From: Neckera pumila
Lineage: Eukaryota; Streptophyta; Bryopsida; Hypnales; Neckeraceae
Direction of reading: 5' to 3'
NCBI GenBank assembly: GCA_963969595.1
Contig: OZ018413.1
Span: 11,832,211-11,896,210, forward strand
DNA length: 64,000 nucleotides
The position numbers and the translations under genes are program-made. Each line of letters starts with the position of its first letter. Within the stretch, counting starts at the first letter, position 1. Positions 10,681 to 20,819 of this stretch are shown piece after piece. The notes below the pieces were generated by a model. It saw only the letters and a program-made list of their open reading frames with translations, was not told where the DNA came from and did not search any database.

Positions 10681-12059
10681 TTCCTTCTGTCCCATAATAC
10701 TAATCTCCTTCACTTTTAGACATAATTTTAGGGTTAAAGATGGTTCTTTTGATATTGATGTTTACCAATGAAATGAACTACAAGAAGTTTAATTTATTAT
10801 CAACTGTACAAATCAAAAAAATTCTAAGAACTGAATATTTTATAGTTTCAAAGTTGATGGGGTCAAAGACCAAAAGGCATAGAACTTCAAATTGAATTCA
10901 TTGAATTCCAAGCTGTTTTTGTGCAAAGCAAAACAACACAAAGAGAGGATACAATAGTTGTATACGAAATCTTCCTTCTCTATAAATCCTATCTTTATTT
11001 ATATGTAGCACTTTAAATATATTACAACCTCCTACTTTCTAATCTTTCTTTGATTGCAATTAATAGCCACGTTCACTTGTTTTATACTTGAGAGGACGGA
11101 CATATTACACATTCACTATAGAGGGTGAATACAAAAAACACTTGTACTATTTTATGTCACACCTTCAAATCAAAAGTCGTTGTGTGGTATAAGTTTTTGG
11201 GAAATGATGCAAACAACTTGAAACTCATATCCAAGTTGGACGTACACGTCCCCAACACACTGCATTTTTTTGGATTCTTCCAAAATTAATTGTGGAGGAG
11301 AAAGCAAATTTCAAAAAAATGTCACAAATTCAATTTTGGAGGTTTCTAGTACTATAAAGTATCCATTCTGAAGTCATTGAAGTTGTTACTTGGCATGGTT
11401 GTTTGTATGACTGCCTTCCAACTTCTCAGGCAAGGGATTTTGAAAACATTGCTTCTAGTGCCGTCTAGAAGGTCCTAAAGTGTGATGACTTCAATTGTAA
11501 TTTCTGCAAAACTGAGAAAACAAATTCAATTTGACAGTTTCTAATTGTGCATATGCCTTCTTGAATGCCTTAGAAGAAATGGCCATTTTTTTCTTTAATT
11601 TTTTTAAGTCATTAAGTATTTATGAAAAATGAAAAACCAGAAAAGCCATTTTCTACAAATTATGGCAGTTTGTGGCTGAAAGTAGTACTCTAGCGTAGTG
11701 AGTAGCGGTGCATAGTATTGGTGGGGCCCAATTTGGATGGAAATTGCCCGGAAACCAAGGCGGTCAAACTGTCAGTCCTCTTAGTGAACAAATGAGAAGC
11801 AAACACGTGCCACCTAGGCATTGTATCCAACATTAAATCAATAGTTCCAAATTTCTTCTACGGTGACATTCCTAGTACTTACAGTACTTGTAGCACACAT
11901 AGTACTAGAAGAGAAAAACCCAAAACGCAACAAATAGTACAAGTGTTTCTTGCACTCATCCTAGAATCATTTGATTGTAACATGTATTAAAAAGTTATTG
12001 CCAAATCCAAAATACTTTCATTGCTACAAAAAAAGATTAGTATCATGGGACGGAGAGTG
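10681..12059. mobile_element. Stowaway/Tc1-mariner-type element, about 1.38 kb, degenerate
   Basis: Left end TTCCTTCTGTCCCATAATAC and right end GTATCATGGGACGGAGAGTG are inverted repeats resembling the classic CTCCCTCCGTCCCATAAT Stowaway terminus. TA dinucleotides flank both ends (10679-10680 and 12060-12061), as expected for this superfamily. The size would suit a transposase gene but no open frame remains. A second inverted-repeat pair lies inside (about 11124-11962). Confidence 0.7.
11124..11962. mobile_element. Possible element nested in the Stowaway-type copy
   Basis: AACACTTGTACTATTT near 11140-11156 is repeated in inverted form at about 11934-11950 (AAATAGTACAAGTGTTTC). The similarity extends outward to GGGTGAA / TCATCC. 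TAGA lies next to both outer edges and may be a target duplication. Ends are not certain. Confidence 0.45.
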
Positions 12060-12061
12060 TA

Positions 12062-13311
12062 TACCCAAAAGAAAATCCAATTAATTTGAAGTTTCTTTTC
12101 CAAAATGAATATAATGATACATAAGATTTTTTAATTTCCTTTGCAAGGTTCCAATTATATAGTAATCTTAAGTTTGAATGCAACGACATTTTTGGAAACT
12201 AAACTCTTTAAGTGGTAGAGAAATTATGTTTAATCAAACACCATATATAACTTTCAATACAATTTCTTGTCTACTCATTAAAAAAACTTTATTTCTTCAT
12301 CTATTCAAAACCAATTTCCAAAGCTAGAGTGTTTTTTGCGTTAAGATCTAGCAACAAATATCAAGAAAATTGCAGGTAATATAATTTTTGTAGAAGCAAG
12401 TAAATGAATTTCATATTCTTGCATTCTCAATAGGTCAAATTCTAGTAATGTAAATGAAGAGGTAATATAATTGTTGTAGAAGCAAGTAAACAGATTTCAT
12501 ATTTTTGCATTCTCAATAGGTTGAATTCTAATAATGTAAATGAAGGTGTTTAAATCTACATCTCAAATTTCAAATGCCAATTAGCTATTTAAATTCAAAT
12601 GCCAACCAATCAAATTGGAGAATAAAGCCAAAAACATGCAAAAACCTTCTCAATCATATCATTGTACCATTTGTTTATTTAAACACAATCTATCTTTAAT
12701 TATTATTCTAAATCAAAAATTAGTGTAGCTCAAACATGATATAAAGTGGATTTCTAGCCTATTTTTATTTGTTTAAAGGTTGACATACATATTACCATCC
12801 ATTAAAGAATTCCACCTTTATATAGCAACTAAACACATTTGTAATTTAAAATGTTTATAACTAGAGAATTAGGGCAAAACAAAAATGTGGTTGGTAGTGG
12901 AAATATCCATTTTGATCCTTTAATTTTTATATAGTCTTCAATTTCCATTTCCATGGCATACTAGCCAACTTATAGAAGTAATTCTTGAAGATTCCTTGAA
13001 AATAGCATGAATGTTCTAAGAAAGTAAATAACTATATTTAAATTATGTTAGGACCCAGTGAATTGATTTAAAAACAAAGTATTTTTGGTTTTTTATCTCT
13101 TTAACAAGTTCCAAACACAATCAAAGATTGCCATATGGCATGAACAACCTCAAAATTCATACACAAAGTTTGAGCTTGCACAATTTACAAAATCTTGAAA
13201 CTTCTATTCTTTGATTCTCTACCTTCACTCTGAATACACAAATTTTCAAAATAACCAAATTAATTTGATTTGTCCTAAACACTCAAATTATTTTTTATTG
13301 CATTATAGGAT
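12062..13311. other. Intergenic, AT-rich, short duplication
   Basis: No gene seen. A direct duplication of about 90 bp occurs at 12370-12460 and 12461-12545 (aggtaatataatttttgtag / aggtaatataattgttgtag, both followed by agaagcaagtaaa). The rest is featureless. Confidence 0.55.
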
Positions 13312-13314
13312 TTA

Positions 13315-14135
13315 GGGCCTCTTCACACTATGGCCGTCCAAGTCGAGAGGCCGTGGGATTGAGAGTCCAAGCTTTTGGTGAGAGTCCAAAGAAATGAGCA
13401 ATAAATGATAGGTTTTGGAGCCTTTGGCCAGCCATAGTGTGAAGCCTCCAAAGGCCAAGCCCAAACTCAAAGTCCAAACCTATACCATATGTGTGACTTC
13501 TATCCTTTTCTCTCTCCATTTGTCCATCTAATTCCTAAAATTCCCTATGAAGCCTCACTCATATGGCAAATTTTTCAAGCAAAAGCTAAAAAAACATGAG
13601 AAAGGGGTCATAAATGGCCTTGGGAAAAAAATCACAGCACATGCTTTCATCATCAAACTAGGAATTTGAAGGGTATAAATGGAATAAGAGGATGGCATTG
13701 GAACAAGAAGGGGACATCCTATGCCAAAGGGAATGCAAAGTGAAGTAGGTTTCAAACCCCAACGACGACAAATAACAAATAACAAATAACAAAGGGAGAG
13801 GCAAGATAACAAAGGGAGAGGCGAGAAAGAGGAAAACGGAGAAGCATTTCTGTCTTGCAAAAAACAGTCCACAGAGATCTAGCGGCTAAGATCTTGTCAG
13901 TTTCTTATTTTTATGAAATTTTTTTTTTGAAAAATTCGACAAACTCCGCTCGAGAGTCCGTTGAATTTTTCTGCCATGTAAGCATTTTTCTGCCATGTAG
14001 GCAATTTGGAGGGCGACGGACTTTGGACTGTGCTGCATAGTGTGAAGGCTCAAGAGGCCAAACTTTGGGGTTTTTGAAATCTGATTGGTGGAAACCCACG
14101 GACTCTCGACCGACGGCCATAGTGTGAAGTGGCCC
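13315..14135. mobile_element. Tourist/PIF-Harbinger-type element with TTA duplication (821 bp)
   Basis: The ends form long inverted repeats of about 45 bp: left GGGCCTCTTCACACTATGGC, right GCCATAGTGTGAAGTGGCCC, extending inward through CTCTCGAC / CCGTGGG. TTA flanks both ends (13312-13314, 14136-14138), the PIF-Harbinger signature. A second inner inverted pair (CATAGTGTGAAG at 13434 and 14036) also occurs. Internal ORFs (13555-13872 minus, for example) show no transposase motif, so the copy is non-autonomous. Confidence 0.8.
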
Positions 14136-14138
14136 TTA

Positions 14139-14950
14139 GAGTTTAGTGAGGGATATTTTTATTCAACATTAGACATGTACCACTATAGTGCTGTACATGT
14201 TGAAGAGCCTTCACAAATATCATAGGCCAAAGTATTCCTCCCTTGCAAGAAGGTATAACCATATGTTCATTTCATAGCATGCCCTAATAGGACAAATAGT
14301 GTTTTGCATTACAAATTGCCAATTTCAAATGGTACAATTTCAAATGGTACAACGAAATGTTTTGGAAGGTGTGTTTCGGAAGGGGAATCAATTTAGTGCA
14401 TTAGAAACTGCCACGATTCACAACCTTTATGCCAGTAAAATAATAAAAACTTGATACCCTCACATTGCCGTTCTAAAATTCTGACTTATGTCTCAAGCGT
14501 GAAGGAGTTCCAACCTCTTTTCAATGCCAATCCGAATCAAAAGAATGTTTTTTTCAAAAGGCAAAAGAACCTAAAACAATTACTCTTGCAATGCTAAAGA
14601 GTATCAAATCTTTTGACTTTCATCTATTAGGTTAAACCTTTCCACATTCACATGTTAGTGGAGGTTATACCAGAATTGAAAAAAGCAAGACAGAGCGTAG
14701 GAACAATGTCAACAGACTCGGTTCTTGCAAGTTACAAGTTAATGTTCGAAGATAATTGTTGATGATACAAAATGAATTGCGACTGTTAGAATGCAAGAAT
14801 CAGTAGAAGTACCCAACACGAGGGCAACCTACAAAATCTATCAGCTTGAAGTCTATCTGAACCACAAATGAAATCCGCCTCAATAATTACAATTGAGTCA
14901 GTGCGGCCATCAACAAACGCAAAAGAATTATCGTAAGAAACGAATTGGAA
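14139..14950. other. 3' flank of the PP2-A10-like gene
   Basis: No ORF of note. It contains a short direct duplication (caatttcaaatggtac at about 14320 and 14336). The minus-strand gene that ends at 14951 should use the right part of this stretch as its 3' UTR; I see no decisive poly(A) signal. Confidence 0.45.
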
Positions 14951-16627
14951 CTAATAGGGTTGAACCATTCTAACCCCGCCCACAACAGATTGCAAACAAA
15001 CTGCAACACACATGGTCATGAGCACCACTGATTTGTCCACGACTGTCTTGGTCGCATCTCCAACAGCCTGCAGCTTCTCTCCAAAACCAGACCTTCTTGG
15101 CGCTCCAGAAACCTGCTCCTTCGAAACCTGCTCTAGTCCATTTCCGCTGAAGACAGCTGAAACTTTGGCCAAAGAAACATCAATCGTTGACTGAACAGCT
15201 GAAGAAGTCATAGTCCTTGCAATATCCAGAATCAATTTCCGATTGTTAGGAACGGCGATCACTTTCGAAATATGTTCAATATAGTTCGTCTCAACTGGTT
15301 CTTTCTTCCCGACAATGGTCTTTCCTTTCCATTTGACTGGGGAATGGCTTGGAGATATAGGCTCCTGCTCTCCCATATCATAGAACACTTCCGAGCCTTC
15401 GTGGTCCTGAAACAATTCACCCAAGTCCGGACATGATGAAATAGTTGCCTTCGGCTCCGTCTTTGAGTCACTAGGATCGGACGTTAAGACCTCATGCGAG
15501 GTGCGCACAAAGCTACTGGTAGATGCTTCGCAGATAGTGGTCAGAAGGTCAGTAATGGGCCCTTGGTGTTCCGGCTTCCCTAGACTAGCAGCAAGTTCAT
15601 CAAAAGTATTGATATCCTTGGTCCGATCCAGATATACCGACACAGCAGTTCCGACAAAAGCTTGAATCCAATCCGTCAGAACTGCTCTGCCATCTGTGCT
15701 GCGTGCAAATGCAAATAAGCCTTTGACGAATTGACCTCCGCTTCTCGCCCCTTCGTCTCTATTGGGAGAATTACTGTGCTCTAAAACAGAAATCACGAAA
15801 CTTCGAGACGCAGAGGCCACCATAGCCGACGCAAAGCCCTTCCCAGGTTCAGAAAACAGTTTCTCAGCCAGCCTGTCCACCAAGTCTTCTTTGCCATTCC
15901 GTTCCTCAGACTGCATCCCAGCACCATCCCCGCTGGAGTTCCACTCAACTCCTAACCCTTCTTGCAAAGCTTCCTTCATGCCCCTCGCAATTGACGAATC
16001 AACCTGCTCTTTAACACCATCCAGCATATTTCCAGTACTGGTCCAAGCGTCAACGTCCAATACTCCATCGCATTCCCCGACATCTTCGTCATCATCCGGT
16101 GATAAAGCTCTGTCATCGAGAGTAGTAGAAGCCCCTCCTAGCAAAGCATTAATATCCTTATCACCCCACTTAATTACGTTTTTCATTTCCTCAGAAACCC
16201 CAGAAACTCTCTTTGGAGTCGATATTCTGGACTGCAACCTCCGAGGCTGCTCTTCTTCATATTTAAGGCTCGATGCAATAGACCTGCTACTGATAAAAGT
16301 CGACAAAAGTCCACGACTAACAGCGGCCGCCAGAGCTGAGATGCTCTCCTGAGCCTCAGATGAACGCGCGAGTTTCAAAAGCTGCTTGACGGTTTGCGGT
16401 ACCTCATCTTCTTCCGAGACAAGAAAACCGTGAAGGTCGTTCAAAACCACGGAAAAAGTGTTGCTCCCTCGCGCAAGAACTTCAAGAAGAGTCGCGAAAG
16501 ACTCAAAGAAAAGAAAAACGCGCAATCGTTTCCGGGAATAGTATAGCCGGTAGGTCACATAGCCACCAGCTGCTACCGCCCCGCACGCAAGAAGGATGTT
16601 CCTACTGCGGCGGGAAATTGGAAACAT
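14951..16627 (-). CDS. PP2-A10: PHLOEM PROTEIN 2-LIKE A10-type membrane protein
   Basis: Single uninterrupted 558-residue frame on the minus strand (ATG 16627, TAG 14951-14953), with GC-richer codons than the flanks. Residues 8-30 form a hydrophobic N-terminal segment (NILLACGAVAAGGYVTYRLY) followed by basic residues, so a membrane anchor is likely. A conserved helical block (FATLLEVLARGSNTFSVVLN, DEVPQTVKQLLKLARSS) follows, and then a long acidic variable linker. A second conserved region (DRLAEKLFSEPGKGFASAMV, AVLTDWIQAFVGTAVSVYLD, ITDLLTTICEA) and a C-terminal hydrophobic stretch (VVLMTMCVAVCLQSVVGGV) complete it. This order matches plant proteins annotated PP2-A10, whose biochemical role is unknown; despite the name no lectin fold is visible. 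It has no close gene neighbours and no intron in the coding region. Confidence 0.8.
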   Translation of the reverse strand: MFPISRRSRNILLACGAVAAGGYVTYRLYYSRKRLRVFLFFESFATLLEVLARGSNTFSVVLNDLHGFLVSEEDEVPQTVKQLLKLARSSEAQESISALAAAVSRGLLSTFISSRSIASSLKYEEEQPRRLQSRISTPKRVSGVSEEMKNVIKWGDKDINALLGGASTTLDDRALSPDDDEDVGECDGVLDVDAWTSTGNMLDGVKEQVDSSIARGMKEALQEGLGVEWNSSGDGAGMQSEERNGKEDLVDRLAEKLFSEPGKGFASAMVASASRSFVISVLEHSNSPNRDEGARSGGQFVKGLFAFARSTDGRAVLTDWIQAFVGTAVSVYLDRTKDINTFDELAASLGKPEHQGPITDLLTTICEASTSSFVRTSHEVLTSDPSDSKTEPKATISSCPDLGELFQDHEGSEVFYDMGEQEPISPSHSPVKWKGKTIVGKKEPVETNYIEHISKVIAVPNNRKLILDIARTMTSSAVQSTIDVSLAKVSAVFSGNGLEQVSKEQVSGAPRRSGFGEKLQAVGDATKTVVDKSVVLMTMCVAVCLQSVVGGVRMVQPY

Positions 16628-17340
16628 CGTTCTCTTCGCCAGCTACCCTACAAATTGCTACATGTTACCACTTCACAAGCCTAATTCCATCCACCATCCC
16701 TTCCAAGTAACACTTCTCCCTTCTCCCCTCCTTTCCACACTATCACGAGCAAATTCCACAATTCGCATTCCCAAAGCGGGCCGATCTCGCAATAAACCCT
16801 CTCAATTCTCCTCCCAACACCAACTGCTAGCAATCAAATTTCTTCTTACAAATCCGTGATCCTAAAACAATAAGCCTCTGTCGCTCAATCCGCACGACTC
16901 TCTACTGTAGATAACCTTCGAGACCTGCTTCTTACGTCATACGCAAGAAAAGCCATCGTGCAATTGACGTCAAAAGCTGCTCAGAAAAGAGAAATCCACC
17001 ATAAGACCAGAAAGATCGTCTGAATACAAAACTGCACGTCGATATTGAACCGCGATTTTACACGAATCGAATAGTCCGTCCAAATTCGCAACTCAACCTC
17101 GGTCAAAGGAACGCATTTAACACTCAAACTTCGACTAATTAAGCTTGAATGAAGTGATTCAAATTGGATAAAAGCTCGCGAAAGCAATCCCTAGCGCACC
17201 TTAGAGCGAAAATACTCTTGAATTCGATTTTCTATTTCGCCCCTCCGGAGCAGCCCCGTCGCAGGGGCAGACTGAAACCCTAGAACTCCATAGCCAAACC
17301 ACGTTGCAACGGCACGAAGCATCACACCGTCAGATAAGGA
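16628..17340 (-). promoter_or_regulatory. 5' flank of the PP2-A10-like gene
   Basis: Moderately GC-rich DNA without repeats lies between the ATG and the first transposable elements, ending near the GC-rich patch 17240-17300. It presumably holds the 5' UTR and promoter. I could not assign a TATA box or start site. Confidence 0.45.
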
Positions 17341-17620
17341 CGGGATCCGATTACTTTATACTACCGGTACGCTGATTTGTCTTACTGATGCGTGTGATAC
17401 CAGTTCAGCAAAGTTACAAAATATTTGTAAAATAACTACACAAAATGGTTAGTTTAGGTTGTCCCACACTAATTTCTCAACATTTGACACTATGTAAATA
17501 TATAGTGTTCTTGTATAAGAATGCACTATTTGTGAATTAGGTGTTGTTGTTATTGGACCTCCATGTGTACAAATGGAAATATTTGTAGAATATTTGTTGA
17601 CTTTGATAGTTTGTAATGTA

Positions 17621-18205
17621 TTCCCTCTGTCTCGAAATAAATTAATCCAGGGTTTCTAAATATACTTGTCCCAAATTAAATTCGACTTTGGCTCTCCTCA
17701 ACTTGATGGACAACAATTGAAGTTAGTTTGAACACCCTAAAGCAAAAGAGTCCGTAGATGTCATATTCCAAATACTATATAGCATTTCAATCCCTACAAA
17801 GGAATCAAAACACAACTTCTAACCAATCAAAGGTGAAGAATTCATCCCGAAATGATACAAAAAACTGCTACTAACAAATCTCTTGTTGAAAATTTCCTTG
17901 GATTGAATTACAAGACATTGTCGATATTGAATATAGAGGACATCAATGGACATCTTTGCATCAACGTTGTTTGGAGAATGATCAAAATTAATACCACTGG
18001 AGCAATTTCCAAAAGGGCAAAAATTCGTCACTTTCCCCGCCTGTTTTGAACATGTGCCGCTTTATTGTTGACTTCCATTTCTTTCACACCTAGTGGACTT
18101 TAATAGGAAACACAATAACTATACAATCCCTTAAAAATAGGAGCAACTCACGCATTAATATAGCTAGTTTAAAAAAATCCAAGATTTATTTTGAGATGGA
18201 GAGAG
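17621..18205. mobile_element. Stowaway-type MITE (585 bp)
   Basis: Left end TTCCCTCTGTCTCGAAATAA and right end TTATTTTGAGATGGAGAGAG are inverted repeats of about 28 bp with a few mismatches. TA flanks each side (17619-17620, 18206-18207). The internal overlapping ORFs at 17819-18049 show no known domain. Confidence 0.7.
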
Positions 18206-18770
18206 TAATTTTCTTGGAATAAAGCAATCTAATTCTGAAGACAACCTAATTTCACTATTTTGTATATATAGGGCTTTGGGAACGTCAGAATTTAGTTATT
18301 TTGTAAAAAAAATAAGTGCCACATATCATCTTGTGAATGATATGAGGTGATGTGGACCCCTAAAAATCTAATGTGGAAATTCAGTTTCAGTACTTGAGTG
18401 CCAAATTAGACCGTCACATGCGGTACATACTCATTATCATCAATGATTGTGTAAACCTAAGGTAATATTGATTCTATTTCTCTATAGATATGTAAACAAA
18501 GTCTAAAGAAATTTTAAGGTTTTAATTTTCTACCAATTAGTTACAAGTAGTGATGGTGGTTTCATGGAGGTTTTACAAACTGATGGATTTGGTCAAGTAT
18601 GTGAAAAAATTATGTGCAGTAATCCAAATACATAAGAATTCACACTCAATTATACTGCATTATAAAGATGGATACGCAAAAAACTAGAAACAAATTCCAT
18701 CTTCAAATGTCAAAATAGGAAATATTGTATAATTTGTTAAAAATAAAGATGTATAGAACCTTTATTAGAT

Positions 18771-19029
18771 GGGATTCGGGGGCCTTGGAGGGCCGTTTCA
18801 GGCCTGTTCTCCAATCTGGCCAAATTTAGCGAACGCAAATACAAGCATGTCAAAAAAAAAAAAAAAAAAAAAAATTTACCAAAATACCATTTTAAGCAAA
18901 TATATATATTCCAAAAATGATGTGGCAGTCGCTGTGCCACGTCAGCCAGCTGTTGTAGTTGCGTTCCCGCAGTTTAGAAACGTAGGGGAATACAGGGGAA
19001 CTCGGAGCCCTCCAAGACCCCCGAATTCC
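18771..19029 (+). mobile_element. GC-ended MITE, 259 bp, copy 1
   Basis: The terminal inverted repeat is about 23 bp: left GATTCGGGGGCCTTGGAGGG, right CCCTCCAAGACCCCCGAATT, two mismatches. A poly(A) run of about 24 lies inside at 18850-18873. A diverged, inverted relative is at 21254-21517. Non-coding. Confidence 0.75.
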
Positions 19030-19515
19030 TTTTAATGTGAACTTTTGGCTAGTGTATTTTTTAGGCATTTAAATGTCTAAAGTACCAAAAGTAATTGGTG
19101 TGCACCAAGCCTTAAAGAAAAATTTGAAGAAAAATTGGATGATGATGCCAAGATGTTCCAATCTTTGGAAATGATTTGGATGAAATTACCAATTTTAAAT
19201 TAAATTCATTCATTTATGTGGATGAAAAGATAGCTCTATCCAAAACTTAGATGAATACTAAAATATTTGACTACATTATTTTTTTGTATATTGCCACTTT
19301 AGCACTTTTCCATCTGCTTTTTGGCGATATCAATAGTGAAATGTCATATCTAAATGTTCAAACATTAGGATGCAAACCTACTTGCTTATCCAACAAATTG
19401 ACTACCGCACTAAATTGGCATATTCCAATTCTAATCTTGATACCAAGCTGAGTGGTTTCAAACCTACTTGCTTACTTAATATTAGTAAAAAAACAAAGTT
19501 GATATAACCTAATTA

Positions 19516-20816
19516 CACTACAAGAAAATGGGGGTATAAATTACTATGGAGTCATTTGTGCCCCCACAAAATGACTATGGCACGACTGCACCTATTTAAT
19601 TGCACCCTTTGGCTTCTTTTGAGAATGTCCAAATCATTTACTAGTCGTGACTAGGGGTGTGTATTTTCTTCGAGCGTTCATTTGTTTTACTGCTGTGGAG
19701 GTCTCAGACATTTTTTGCGACTTGGCCTCACTGATATGCGACTTGCAAATGACTGATCTGCGATTTGCAAATGACTTCTTTTTCACCAAAGGCGCATTTG
19801 AAGAAATTTGACATTGCCTACATAGATTTTGCTGCGCTGATGTGTTAGTGGTTTAAGAGTGAATCATTTCCTAGTCCCTTTCTAGCTGAACACTAGTTGC
19901 TTTTTAATCATTTCCTACACTACTAGAAAATTCAGCTTTTCTGTTGATTTGGTTGCATAGATTTGATTCACATTTTTGTTGATTTAGAGAGTAATTTATT
20001 TATTTGGATAGAAGTCAATAGAAAAGTGAACCAAATGATTGCAACCAAATCAACAAAAAAATTGAATTTCCTAATAGTGAAGCTAGTCATGTCCTAATTG
20101 CTTTTAAGTTGTACACTAGTTTTTTCTTAATCATTTTTGTGTTGTTTCCTAGTTGCTTCCAAAGTTCATTCCCATTTGTCTTATATTAGTTGTCCCATAT
20201 CAATTGTAAAGAGTACCATTAGGTTGGACATATAAGACTTGGAAGTTATGGTAGTCTTATAAAAAGATTTTTTTTTAATTTATTATAAAATATCTACAAT
20301 TTGTAGATTTCTGTAGACTATAGATTTCTACAATTTGTAGATTTCTATAATCTATAGAAATAAAAAATATTTAAAATCTTAGAAATTTTAAAATCTATAA
20401 AATTAAAAGGTTTTTAAACCAATGAAATCTATTAAATACCAATATTTGAATTTTTGAAATCTAGAAACAAGGTAGATATGGAATTTTGAAATCTTAAAAA
20501 AAGGTAGATTTGAAATTCAAATATCTAGGAAAAAGTAGATCTGAAATGACTCGCAAATGATTGCAAAATGACTTGCAAATGACTGTTGACGTGGCAAATT
20601 GAAAGCACTTTTCACCTCAGACTTTCTCATCCAATGCCCATCCAAGGAAAAAATGGATGGTGATAATAAACACTTTAGTCACTTAAAAACAACTTATCCA
20701 AAATGATAGCAAGGGGCCTCGGGTCATTTATCTTGTTAGTTTTGTCCAAAATGACTATTGGAAGTCATTTTGAAGTCATTTTTTGTAGTCATTTATACCC
20801 CCAATTTCTTGTAATG
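19516..20816. mobile_element. CACTA (En/Spm-type) non-autonomous element, 1301 bp
   Basis: The left end CACTACAAGAAAATGGGGG and the right end CCCCCAATTTCTTGTAATG are inverted repeats carrying the classic CACTACAAGAAA terminus. The inverted repeat continues through GGTATAAAT. TTA at 19513-19515 is repeated at 20817-20819, the 3-bp target duplication of CACTA elements. Subterminal repeats of the type TTGCAAATGACT occur near both ends. No transposase is encoded. A second small element is nested at 19918-20079. Confidence 0.88.
19918..20079. mobile_element. Nested CACTA-like MITE, 162 bp
   Basis: Left end CACTACTAGAAAATTCAGC and right end TTGAATTTCCTAATAGTG belong to inverted repeats of about 40 bp, including TGTTGATTTGGTTGCA and its complement. 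The short interior has a TTTATTTATTT run. It lies wholly inside the larger CACTA element, so it inserted later. I could not confirm a target duplication. Confidence 0.7.
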
Positions 20817-20819
20817 TTA

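Noticed and set aside
15762..16352. 196-codon plus-strand ORF
   Set aside because: Antisense shadow of the PP2-A10-like gene; Ser/Pro-rich composition is what that antisense frame gives.
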